From Anaeromyxobacteraceae bacterium (lineage in GTDB: Bacteria > Myxococcota > Myxococcia > Myxococcales > Anaeromyxobacteraceae): 6,377 nucleotides of DNA. The translations under genes and the position numbers were made by a program. Where the stretch lies: NCBI GenBank assembly GCA_027349605.1, contig DAIEMM010000247.1, positions 1-6,377 of the forward strand, given 5' to 3'. Position 1 is the stretch's first letter. Every line of letters starts with the position of its first letter. Shown here piece by piece: positions 1-5,748 of this stretch. The notes beneath the pieces are model-generated. The model saw only the letters and a program-made list of their open reading frames with translations. It was not told the DNA's origin and did not search any database.

Positions 1-2
1 CG

Positions 3-806
3 GAGTGCAAGGCCACCGACTTCCGGCTGGTCTGGGAGGCCGCCTCCGTCGTCGAGGTCATCGAGGAGATGACCGGCCGCGAGCGCGTGCGGGAGGCACT
101 GGAGATCCTCCAGGGGCTCGACTCGGTGGCCTTCTCGCGGAGCCAGGTGCTGCTCCAGTTCGACACCTTCCAGTCCCTGGCGGAGAAGGGGAACGCGGGG
201 CGCATGCTCTTCAACCCGCAGTTCGTCTTCGGCGGGCGGGGCGAGTTCGCGCTCCAGGTGAAGGTCCCGGTGACCGCGCTCTACCCCTACGCCGCCGGCG
301 CACCCTCCCAGTTCGGCCTGGGCGCGGTGAGCACCGCCTTCGCCTGGAACTTCATGGGGGGTGGGCGCGTCCGCCAGTACCTCGCGCTCGGGCTCCAGGT
401 GGAGACGGCCTCCACTCCGGCCATCGGCGGACCGTGGGCGCTCGTGCCCTCGTACGCGATCGGAGTGGCCCTGGCGCGCTGGGTCTCGCTGACCACCCAG
501 GTGCAGTATTTCCGCTCGCTGGGATCGAGCGACACCTACCCCGAGCTGAACCTTCTCGTCCTCGAGCCCATCCTGGTGGGAAACCTCCCCGGCCGATCCT
601 TCGTCGCCCTCGACACCCGGCTGGCGTGGAGCTTCACCACCGGCACGTTCATCCCGATCATGAAGGGGATGGTCGGCCTGTTCACCGATCGCCAGAAGAC
701 CCTGTCCATCTCGGCCTGGTACCAGGCGACGATGACGCAACCCGCGGCCTCCCAGTTCTTCAAGTACGGGGTCGGGATGGGGCTCGCCTACTTCTTCGAC
801 TGGTGA
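3..806 (+). CDS. Probable outer-membrane beta-barrel protein, 5'-truncated by the window edge
   Basis: The reading frame is open from base 3 to the TGA at 804-806, giving 267 residues with no start inside a plausible leader. An ATG at 69 exists, but its only Shine-Dalgarno-like sequence (GAGGAG) abuts it with no spacer. The 22 codons before it all end in G or C and continue the same helical segment, so the true start is probably upstream, together with a signal peptide. After a short helical N-terminal part, the protein becomes a series of alternating polar/hydrophobic stretches rich in aromatics and glycine (for example FALQVKVPVTALYPY and SLTTQVQYF), ending in YFFDW. A terminal aromatic residue is the usual recognition signal of outer-membrane barrels. 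The pattern resembles transporter-like barrels of the MetA-pathway (phenol degradation) type, but I cannot assign the family or substrate. It converges with the amidohydrolase gene. Confidence 0.6.
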   Translation, partial: ECKATDFRLVWEAASVVEVIEEMTGRERVREALEILQGLDSVAFSRSQVLLQFDTFQSLAEKGNAGRMLFNPQFVFGGRGEFALQVKVPVTALYPYAAGAPSQFGLGAVSTAFAWNFMGGGRVRQYLALGLQVETASTPAIGGPWALVPSYAIGVALARWVSLTTQVQYFRSLGSSDTYPELNLLVLEPILVGNLPGRSFVALDTRLAWSFTTGTFIPIMKGMVGLFTDRQKTLSISAWYQATMTQPAASQFFKYGVGMGLAYFFDW

Positions 807-810
807 GCGG

Positions 811-863
811 CGCCGACACGGGCCCGGGACGGCGGGTAGGTTCCGCCCGGCGACCGGGTGTCG
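811..863. terminator. GC-rich nested dyad between convergent genes, possible bidirectional terminator
   Basis: The 69-bp gap between the two convergent stop codons contains an outer inverted repeat, CGACAC (814-819) with GTGTCG (858-863), and inside it GGCGG (831-835) with CCGCC (843-847) around a 7-nt loop. Its place between converging genes suits a terminator or transcription barrier. No T-tract follows on either strand, so an intrinsic terminator is not proven. GC-rich genomes also form such stems by chance. Confidence 0.3.
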
Positions 864-875
864 CGGCCCTCGTCG

Positions 876-2597
876 CTACCTGGCTTCGTGGACCACCTTG
901 CCGCCGACGATGGTCTGGAGCGCCCGCACCTGGTCGATGGACCTGGGATCCATGGTGAAGAGGTCGCCGGAAAGGACCACCATGTCGGCGAGCTTTCCCG
1001 GCTCGATGCTGCCCCGGTCCTCCTCCTCCTGGATGGATCGGGCCGCCCAGGTGGTCCACATGCGGAGGGCGTCCGTCACGGACAGCGCCTCCTCCGGCTG
1101 GAGGACTCCCATGTCGCTCACCCGGGTCACGGCCGTCTTCATGTGCAGGAACGGGTTCACCGCCTCGAGATAGACGCCGGTGGTGTCGGAGGACGCCGCG
1201 GGCATCAGGCCGGCCTTCACCATCGACCCGTACCGGAACCCGGTGCGGGCACGCTCCTCGCCGAGCAGGTGGTACGTGGACCTGCCGAGGAAGAGGAGCC
1301 ATGCGGGCTGGGTGACGACGATCAGGTCCAGCTCCTTCACGGCCCGGGCCACCTCCGGCGTGGGGCCCGTGAACTGGCCGTGATGCTCGAGCCGCTGCGG
1401 GGTCCGCGCGCCGCCGTCCCGGGCGACCTCGCGATAGGCCCGCACCGCGATCTCGCTCGAGGCGTCGCACGAGGCGTGAAGCCCCACGGCGAGCCCGGCG
1501 GCACGGGCCTTGCGCGCGAAGGCCGTGGCCTCGGCCCGGGTCGTGATCCGGAGGCCGCGGCCGCCGTCGGGAACGCCCTCCGGGTCGGCGTAGGGGGCGG
1601 AGCAGAAGCCCGACCCGGCGTCAACCTCGCCGTCGATCCAGAGCTTGATCCCGGTGGTCCGGTAGAACGAGCGGGGCGCTCCGGGCGGCATCGCCAGCCG
1701 GCCCAGGTCGGCGGGCATGCCGGCGCCGTTCGGCTCGGCGAAGACGAAAGCCGAGTAGCGGATGGAGGGCACGAAGCCCGAGGCGGCGACCTCGCGGAGC
1801 GCGGCCAATTCGTCGAGGGCGAGCATGCCGTTCAACGTCGTGAACCCGTGTGCGTTCCAGAGCGCCGGGATGCCCTCCCGGAACCAGCCCACCACCGTCT
1901 CCGGACGGGGAGCGAAGGGGATGTCGTCCTCCGCCTCGAACATCACCCCGGTGGGCTCCCCGCTCGCGTCCACCGAGACGCGTCCGCCGCGAGGGAGCTT
2001 CAGGTTTCCCTTCGAGATGCCCAGGGCCTTCAATCCGGACGAGTTCACCACCTCGGCGTGGGTGCCGTTCCAGAACCAGACCGGGTTGTCGGGAGCGGCG
2101 GCGTCGAGCTCGGCCCGGGTGGGCAACCGCTTCTCGACGAACTTGGCTTGCGACGAGGAGGCTCCGACCACGGGGATCCAGGCGCCCTTCGGCGTGACCC
2201 TGGCCCGGGCCTCGATGTTCCGGAGCGCCTGGGCCACCGAGGGAACTCCCGGGGCGCGGGCGTCCACCGCCGTCGTGAAGAACATCGTGGGGACGGGATG
2301 GCAGTGCGCGTCGATGAGGCCAGGGACGACCAGCCTCCCGTGGAGGCTCACGATGCGCGTGTCCTTCCCGGCGAGCTTCCGGATGGCCTTCGTCGATCCG
2401 ACGGCGAGGAACCGGCCGTCCTTCACCGCCACGGCCGATGCGAAGCTCCCCTTCGCGTCGAGGGTCGCGATCTTGCCGTCGAGGAAGACGACGTCCGGGG
2501 CGGCTGCCGCGGCGGCCCGGGCCGGATCCCCGGCCGCGAGCACGGTCAACGCCAGGACGATCCGGGAGAGGGGGAGCGTCGGTCGCTGTCTCGGCAT
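876..2597 (-). CDS. Exported YtcJ-type metal-dependent amidohydrolase (Amidohydro_3 family)
   Basis: The product is 573 residues, near the usual size for this family. Residues 1-33 look like a Sec signal peptide (basic start, hydrophobic stretch IVLALTVLAAG, then an alanine-rich cleavage region), placing it in the periplasm or outside. The N-terminal beta-sandwich begins DVVFLDGKIATLD (35-47), followed by the first metal motif DAHCHP (His98, His100). Further family landmarks are IKLWIDG with Lys318, VGLHASCD with His374, RLEHHGQF with His405, SSDTTG with Asp471, and the C-terminal strand KLADMVVLSGDLF. Related enzymes use such His, Lys and Asp residues to hold zinc or another divalent metal and hydrolyse amide or similar C-N bonds; the substrate cannot be read from the sequence. 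An in-frame ATG 82 codons further upstream (2843) was rejected because the chosen start has a strong GGAGG and begins the signal peptide. The gene stands alone on this strand. Confidence 0.93.
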   Translation of the reverse strand: MPRQRPTLPLSRIVLALTVLAAGDPARAAAAAAPDVVFLDGKIATLDAKGSFASAVAVKDGRFLAVGSTKAIRKLAGKDTRIVSLHGRLVVPGLIDAHCHPVPTMFFTTAVDARAPGVPSVAQALRNIEARARVTPKGAWIPVVGASSSQAKFVEKRLPTRAELDAAAPDNPVWFWNGTHAEVVNSSGLKALGISKGNLKLPRGGRVSVDASGEPTGVMFEAEDDIPFAPRPETVVGWFREGIPALWNAHGFTTLNGMLALDELAALREVAASGFVPSIRYSAFVFAEPNGAGMPADLGRLAMPPGAPRSFYRTTGIKLWIDGEVDAGSGFCSAPYADPEGVPDGGRGLRITTRAEATAFARKARAAGLAVGLHASCDASSEIAVRAYREVARDGGARTPQRLEHHGQFTGPTPEVARAVKELDLIVVTQPAWLLFLGRSTYHLLGEERARTGFRYGSMVKAGLMPAASSDTTGVYLEAVNPFLHMKTAVTRVSDMGVLQPEEALSVTDALRMWTTWAARSIQEEEDRGSIEPGKLADMVVLSGDLFTMDPRSIDQVRALQTIVGGKVVHEAR

Positions 2598-2609
2598 CGG
2601 ATCGCCTCC
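2598..2609 (-). promoter_or_regulatory. Ribosome binding site that fixes the amidohydrolase start
   Basis: On the minus strand, GGAGG (complement of 2605-2609) sits 7 nt before the ATG at 2597. This spacing is near ideal, and the protein then starts directly with a signal peptide. It argues against the longer in-frame reading that begins at 2843, whose added residues show no domain. Confidence 0.75.
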
Positions 2610-2851
2610 GGCAAGTGGACCGGAGGATCGTGCAGCCGTTCCCGGGCGACGGGTGCGAAAAGTGCGAGGGGGACCCGGAAGGCACGAGGCTGCCGACCCC
2701 CCCCGGAATGGCGGGGCCGGGCCGACCCCGGTCAGAGAGAGGATTGCCAGGTCGAGCACGATGCGGACGGCGCGGTCGAGGGTGCCTTCGTTGGCCCTGT
2801 GCACTTCCACCTCGCCTCCGGAAGGCCATGGACGATTAGGCACGGCCCACC

Positions 2852-2874
2852 GTCAGGTGCTAGACGTACGGACC
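2852..2874 (+). promoter_or_regulatory. Putative extended -10 promoter of the lipoprotein gene, possibly leaderless
   Basis: The sequence GTCAGGTGCTAGACG (2852-2866) contains TGCTAGACG, which matches an extended -10 box (TGnTAnnnT) except for its last base. A possible -35-like TTAGGC lies at 2836-2841, with a long 19-nt spacer. If TAGACG (2861-2866) is the -10 box, transcription would start around 2873-2875, at the GTG start codon. No Shine-Dalgarno sequence is present, which fits a leaderless transcript. GCTAGACG recurs upstream of the SnoaL-like gene and GTCAGGTG upstream of the DUF3617 gene. Confidence 0.4.
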
Positions 2875-4011
2875 GTGCGCCCCTCGACCGTCGCCCCTGT
2901 CCTCGCCCTGCTCGTCGCCTGTGCCACCGTTCCCACCCAGTCGAAGTTCCTGGAGGAGCAGGGGTCCAAGGTCTCCTCCGAGGCCATCCGGATGCGCCTG
3001 CGTGCCGAGGCCGCCCCCTTCACCGGCCGGATGGAGCAGGCGGCGGACGAGGCCAGCGCCGCGTCCTCCGACCCGGCGGTGCGCCGGCGGTCGCTGGTCT
3101 GGAAGGTCAACGTCGTCCCGGCGATGTACCGCACGCTCTTCAACCAGCGCCCCCTCGTCGCCCTCCTCGACACCTGGGCGCTGCTGGTGCAGGCCGAGCA
3201 GTACCTCGAATCCCCGGAGGGTGCGGTGGCCTTCGGCCCCGGAGCGGTCGACGTGCTCGCCACCACGAGGGATCTCGAGAGGCGGGTGCAGGAGATCGCG
3301 CAGTGGGCGTTTCCCGAGAAGGACCTGACGCGGGTCCGGAGCAAGGTCCAGGCGTGGGCGGAGAAGCACCCGGTGCGCCTCACCTTCGCCACCCGGGACA
3401 GCATCGAGACGGACCTCGTGACGATGGCGCCCACCGAGGAGCTCTCCGCCTTCGCGGTCGTCGGCCAGCTCAACGAGGACATGAGCGGCCTCGTGAGCCG
3501 CATGGACTTCCTTCCGATCATGGTTCCCCGCCAGGCCACCTGGCAGGCCGAGCTGGCCTACGTGAACGTCGTCGAGCCGCAGCTGGAGGCCGCCCTTAAG
3601 CGGGCCGGCGAGGCGATGGACAAGCTCGACGGGGTGATCGCCTGGATGGGTCCCGAGGGGCTCGACGCCTTCGCCGACGACCAGCGCGTCGAGATCCTTC
3701 GTGCGGTCGCCGCCGAGCGGATCGAGATCGAGAAGCTCGTGGAGCACCAGCGCGTCGAGATCCAGGCCTTCGTGGACAGGCAGCGAGAGGAGATCGCGGC
3801 GCTCGTCGGCCGGGAGCGCGCCGCGGCCATCGCGGACGCGCAGCGCCTCACCGACCACGCCACCGCCGAGGCCACGAGGAGCGCGAAGGAGGTCGTCGAC
3901 CACGCGATCGTGCGCCTCGCCGTGGCGCTCGGGGCGATCCTGATCCTGTGGGCGGTGCTCTCCTGGTTCCTCCGGCGCCGGGCGCAGCCGGCCCGGCCGC
4001 CGCCCGTCTAG
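2875..4011 (+). CDS. Predicted lipoprotein with hendecad coiled coil and C-terminal transmembrane helix
   Basis: From the GTG at 2875 the product is 378 residues. It opens with a short lipoprotein signal, MRPSTVAPVLALLVAC, whose lipobox LVAC makes Cys16 the lipidated residue; +2 is Ala, so retention in the inner membrane is not signalled by the Asp+2 rule known from E. coli. Residues 30-240 are mostly helical, with no catalytic motif I recognise. Residues 259-324 form about six tandem 11-residue units of the form Q/E-R-x-E-I-x-x-x-V-x-x. A membrane helix (about 346-365, AVALGAILILWAVLSWF) ends in RRR, so the tail should be cytoplasmic. I loosely recall similar uncharacterised lipoproteins in GC-rich Gram-negatives, sometimes loosely named chemotaxis proteins; no function is established. 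The start was chosen because it alone gives a clean lipoprotein signal. The frame runs open far upstream, antisense to the amidohydrolase, but that part is a shadow. Confidence 0.82.
   Translation: MRPSTVAPVLALLVACATVPTQSKFLEEQGSKVSSEAIRMRLRAEAAPFTGRMEQAADEASAASSDPAVRRRSLVWKVNVVPAMYRTLFNQRPLVALLDTWALLVQAEQYLESPEGAVAFGPGAVDVLATTRDLERRVQEIAQWAFPEKDLTRVRSKVQAWAEKHPVRLTFATRDSIETDLVTMAPTEELSAFAVVGQLNEDMSGLVSRMDFLPIMVPRQATWQAELAYVNVVEPQLEAALKRAGEAMDKLDGVIAWMGPEGLDAFADDQRVEILRAVAAERIEIEKLVEHQRVEIQAFVDRQREEIAALVGRERAAAIADAQRLTDHATAEATRSAKEVVDHAIVRLAVALGAILILWAVLSWFLRRRAQPARPPPV
3649..3846 (+). repeat. Tandem 33-bp repeat encoding 11-residue coiled-coil units
   Basis: Within the lipoprotein gene, residues 270-324 divide into five 11-residue units: QRVEILRAVAA, ERIEIEKLVEH, QRVEIQAFVDR, QREEIAALVGR and ERAAAIADAQR. 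A degenerate sixth unit, GPEGLDAFADD, comes first (259-269). At DNA level an 18-bp sequence is identical at 3680-3697 and 3746-3763, exactly 66 bp (two units) apart, which suggests growth by tandem duplication. Eleven-residue periodicity is typical of hendecad coiled coils, which pack with little or slightly right-handed twist. Confidence 0.85.
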
Positions 4012-4033
4012 GCGCCGGGCGCGGAGCGGCCTG

Positions 4034-4069
4034 CCGGGAAAAACCGATTCTCCCCGGGTGTCGTTTCGC
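4034..4069 (+). terminator. Weak candidate terminator after the lipoprotein gene
   Basis: CCGGG (4034-4038) can pair with CCCGG (4053-4057) across a 14-nt A-rich then T-rich loop, and a short T-containing stretch (TCGTTTCG) follows. It sits 22 nt after the lipoprotein stop codon and ahead of a separate promoter-like sequence. The stem is short and there is no proper U-tract, so this is tentative. Confidence 0.22.
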
Positions 4070-4107
4070 TTACGCCCCATCCTGGCCCGTCCGGTCGCGG
4101 CCCGGAG

Positions 4108-4137
4108 GCTAGACGAGGCGCGGGAGGGGAGAAGGAG
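4108..4137 (+). promoter_or_regulatory. Putative -10 box and ribosome binding site of the SnoaL-like gene
   Basis: GCTAGACG (4108-4115) repeats exactly the octamer found before the lipoprotein start at 2859-2866, and TAGACG could serve as a -10 box. I see no good -35. AAGGAG (4132-4137) follows, 10 nt before the ATG at 4148. It is a strong Shine-Dalgarno sequence that selects this start over an in-frame GTG at 4058. Confidence 0.4.
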
Positions 4138-4147
4138 CCACCGCACC

Positions 4148-4606
4148 ATGGCACTCGACCTGAGGAAGTCATCACGCCGCCTGCTGGAGGAGGCGTTCGG
4201 AAAGGGCAACCTCGACGTTTTCGACGAGCTCTGCTCCGAGGAGTTCCGCGCCCACGACCCGGTCGCCGGCGACACCGACCTGTCCGGGGCGAAGCAGAAC
4301 TGCTCGACGTACCGGACCGCCTTCCCGGACCTGAAGCCGGTCATCCTGAGCGCCTATACGGATGGTGAAATGTGCGTCAGCCACTGGCGCATGACCGGCA
4401 CCCACCAGAAGGAGCTCATGGGTCTCGAGCCCATGGGCGCCCGCTGCACCGTCGAGGGCATCCCCATCGACCGGTACCGGGGCGGGAAGATCGTGGAGAG
4501 CTGGACCCAGTGGGACGCGCTCGGGCTCATGCGCCAGCTGGGCGTCGCCCCGACCGTCGGGGCGGGCGCGGCCAGGACCGCCGCCGAGCGCCGGCCCCAC
4601 GCCTGA
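4148..4606 (+). CDS. SnoaL-like / ester-cyclase-type NTF2-fold protein
   Basis: The product is 152 residues, with no signal peptide, so probably cytoplasmic. It follows the SnoaL-like pattern: an N-terminal helix (RRLLEEAFGKGNLDVFDELC, 11-29) that leads into FRAHDP, then TAFPDL (58-62), VSHWRMTGTHQ (77-87), and the C-terminal signature GIPIDRYRGGKIVESWTQWD followed by GLMRQLG (126-132). The fold is a small alpha+beta barrel with an internal pocket. SnoaL itself is an aldol cyclase of polyketide biosynthesis, but most stand-alone homologues have unknown substrates, and no polyketide gene is present here. The last 20 residues (Ala/Arg-rich) lie beyond the fold. The ATG at 4148 is preceded by AAGGAG. 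The gene is flanked by its own promoter-like sequence and a 155-bp downstream gap, so it is probably monocistronic. Confidence 0.85.
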   Translation: MALDLRKSSRRLLEEAFGKGNLDVFDELCSEEFRAHDPVAGDTDLSGAKQNCSTYRTAFPDLKPVILSAYTDGEMCVSHWRMTGTHQKELMGLEPMGARCTVEGIPIDRYRGGKIVESWTQWDALGLMRQLGVAPTVGAGAARTAAERRPHA

Positions 4607-4648
4607 CCCGGGGCGCCGACCTTCGACCGGCCCGGCAGCCCAGGACAT

Positions 4649-4737
4649 CGATCCGGGCCATGCGATAGCCCAGACCTATCGAGCGGGCGTGTCCCCCGAT
4701 CCGGGCTCCCACACCCGCCGGTCAGGTGGCCTATGAT
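4649..4737 (+). promoter_or_regulatory. Candidate promoter/operator region of the DUF3617-S11 unit
   Basis: The last bases before the DUF3617 gene hold ordered elements. CGATCCGGGC occurs twice as a direct repeat (4649-4658 and 4697-4706, 48 bp apart). Between the copies lies a perfect dyad, CGATAG (4663-4668) and CTATCG (4676-4681), separated by 7 nt. GTCAGGTG (4721-4728) and TATGAT (4732-4737) follow; the latter is a near-consensus -10 box. No convincing -35 is visible at 16-18 nt. A weak -35 with upstream dyad and repeats would suit an activator-dependent promoter. The elements are visible; their function is inferred. Confidence 0.45.
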
Positions 4738-4761
4738 CGCGCCCTCTTCAAGGGGGAATCC

Positions 4762-5724
4762 ATGAACGCAGCCGTCCGCCTGGCCGCAGTGCTCCTCGCC
4801 CCGTCGCTCGCCGCCGCCGCCCCTCCATCCTCCACGCCGGCCGAGCCCGGCGTGCAGTGGGAGCAGACCGTGGAGATGCAGATGGCCGGGTTCGCGATGC
4901 CGGCCCAGACCTCCAAGGTCTGCGTGCCGAAGAAGGGGATGGCCGAGCCGCCCGGCGCCGGGCGCGACGACACGTGCAAGGTCACCAACGTCAAGAACGA
5001 CGGCAAGAAGATGTCGTGGTCGATGGTCTGCGAGAAGGAGAAGATCACCGGGACCGGCGAGATCCTCCAGAGGCCCGACGGCTACGACGGGAAGATGACC
5101 ATGAACAGCCCCGACGGCGAGATGGTCATGAAGCTCTCGGGCAAGAAGCTGGGCGGGGCGTGCGACGCGGCCGAGATGAAGCGGAAGGTGGCGGCGATCC
5201 AGGCCGAGGGCGCCGCCCAGATCGCCCAGAGTTGCCGCGAGATGGCCGGCCAGGGGCAGCTCTCGGTGTTCACCGGCCCCGCGGCCATGTGCAAGGACCC
5301 GGCCGATCGCGCCATCCTCTGCCGGCAGGTCGCCACGCCCGAGGGAGTGAGCGCCCTGTCCGCGCAGCCGGCCACCGCCACCCAGGACCTCGCCTCCCTG
5401 TGCGGCAAGGACCTCGCGACGCTCAAGGCCGAGGCCTGCGTCGACGCCGGGAGGCGCGAGGCGGAACGCCGGTGCACGGACGGCTCGGACAAGCTGCTCT
5501 CCTTCCTCGGGCAGTCGTGCCCCGCAGAGACCCAGGTCGTGGCCCAGCGCGAGTGCGCCGGCCGGACCTACACCGACCTCACGGCGTGCTACCGCTCCTT
5601 CTGCACCGCCTACGCCGGGAACCTCCTCGACAAGGGCAAGAAGCCCGCCGCCCAGCCGCCCAAGCCCGAGGACGCGGCGCAGGACGCCGCCAAGAAGGCG
5701 GTGAAGGGCCTCCTGCCCTGGTAG
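4762..5724 (+). CDS. Exported DUF3617-domain protein with cysteine-rich C-terminal extension
   Basis: The ATG at 4762 is preceded by AGGGGG at 5-6 nt spacing and begins a 320-residue protein with a Sec signal peptide (hydrophobic to about residue 20, AAAA before the likely cut). Residues 30-135 match the DUF3617 pattern: G-x-W-E-x-T-V near the start (30-36), TSKVCV (50-55), a central cysteine pair (Cys72, Cys90) around KKMSWSMVC, TGTGEIL, the YDGKMTM strand and GGAC (Cys134). DUF3617 proteins are periplasmic and of unknown function. Residues 136-285 form an extension with ten more cysteines (158, 177, 187, 214, 226, 238, 253, 265, 276, 281), giving an even total of 14, which suggests disulfides. 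The tail is Lys/Ala/Pro-rich. An in-frame GTG at 4726 was rejected because it precedes the -10 box and lacks a signal peptide. The S11 gene follows after 24 bp. Confidence 0.85.
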   Translation: MNAAVRLAAVLLAPSLAAAAPPSSTPAEPGVQWEQTVEMQMAGFAMPAQTSKVCVPKKGMAEPPGAGRDDTCKVTNVKNDGKKMSWSMVCEKEKITGTGEILQRPDGYDGKMTMNSPDGEMVMKLSGKKLGGACDAAEMKRKVAAIQAEGAAQIAQSCREMAGQGQLSVFTGPAAMCKDPADRAILCRQVATPEGVSALSAQPATATQDLASLCGKDLATLKAEACVDAGRREAERRCTDGSDKLLSFLGQSCPAETQVVAQRECAGRTYTDLTACYRSFCTAYAGNLLDKGKKPAAQPPKPEDAAQDAAKKAVKGLLPW

Positions 5725-5737
5725 CCGGGTCGCGTCC

Positions 5738-5748
5738 AGGGGCGCCGC
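5738..5748 (+). promoter_or_regulatory. Ribosome binding site of the S11 carboxypeptidase gene
   Basis: AGGGG (5738-5742) stands 6 nt before the GTG at 5749. It lies in the 24-bp gap after the DUF3617 stop codon, with no room for a separate promoter unless inside the upstream gene. This supports co-transcription and the choice of a GTG start. No other ATG, GTG, TTG or CTG lies in frame between the previous stop at 5722 and 5749. Confidence 0.55.

Larger units (their letters stand above)
2598..2874. other. Divergent intergenic region with hairpin and poly-C tract
   Basis: This 277-bp stretch separates the divergent amidohydrolase and lipoprotein genes and should hold both promoters. It contains a hairpin, CCCCG (2701-2705) with CGGGG (2712-2716) around a 6-nt loop, which overlaps a run of eight C at 2697-2704. 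I could not find a convincing -35/-10 pair for the amidohydrolase. Reading frames cross the region on both strands, but they are only extensions of the flanking frames with non-coding composition. I see no small gene or RNA here. Confidence 0.4.

Noticed and set aside
5..958. A 317-codon plus-strand frame overlapping the barrel gene
   Set aside because: Arg/Pro/Gly-rich composition, and it runs past the barrel stop into the convergent gene. The frame ending at 806 has G/C at third positions and a barrel-like protein pattern.
1621..2829. A 402-codon open frame on the minus strand in another frame of the amidohydrolase gene
   Set aside because: It overlaps the verified hydrolase frame and is an Arg/Pro/Gly-rich shadow.
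2598..2843. An 82-residue N-terminal extension of the amidohydrolase starting at an ATG at 2843
   Set aside because: The internal ATG at 2597 has GGAGG at 7 nt and begins a signal peptide; the extension has no domain and would bury that signal peptide.
858..3599. A 913-codon open frame on the plus strand crossing the amidohydrolase gene and the start of the lipoprotein gene
   Set aside because: It is antisense to a clear amidohydrolase and out of frame with the lipoprotein. Its product is Gly/Arg/His/Glu-rich without domains, the usual shadow of GC-rich coding DNA.
4058..4147. A 30-codon extension of the SnoaL-like gene from a GTG at 4058
   Set aside because: No Shine-Dalgarno sequence; the extension is Arg-rich, contains the promoter-like GCTAGACG, and is not part of the NTF2 fold.
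2860..4344. A 494-codon open frame on the minus strand opposite the lipoprotein gene
   Set aside because: It is Arg/Gly/His/Leu-rich without domain signatures, while the opposite strand encodes a lipobox, regular 11-residue repeats and a membrane helix in one frame.
2875..4606. The possibility that the lipoprotein and SnoaL-like genes form a biosynthetic or defence unit
   Set aside because: They are separated by 136 bp with a promoter-like element, and no toxin, nuclease, ATPase, polyketide or resistance-type domain is present.
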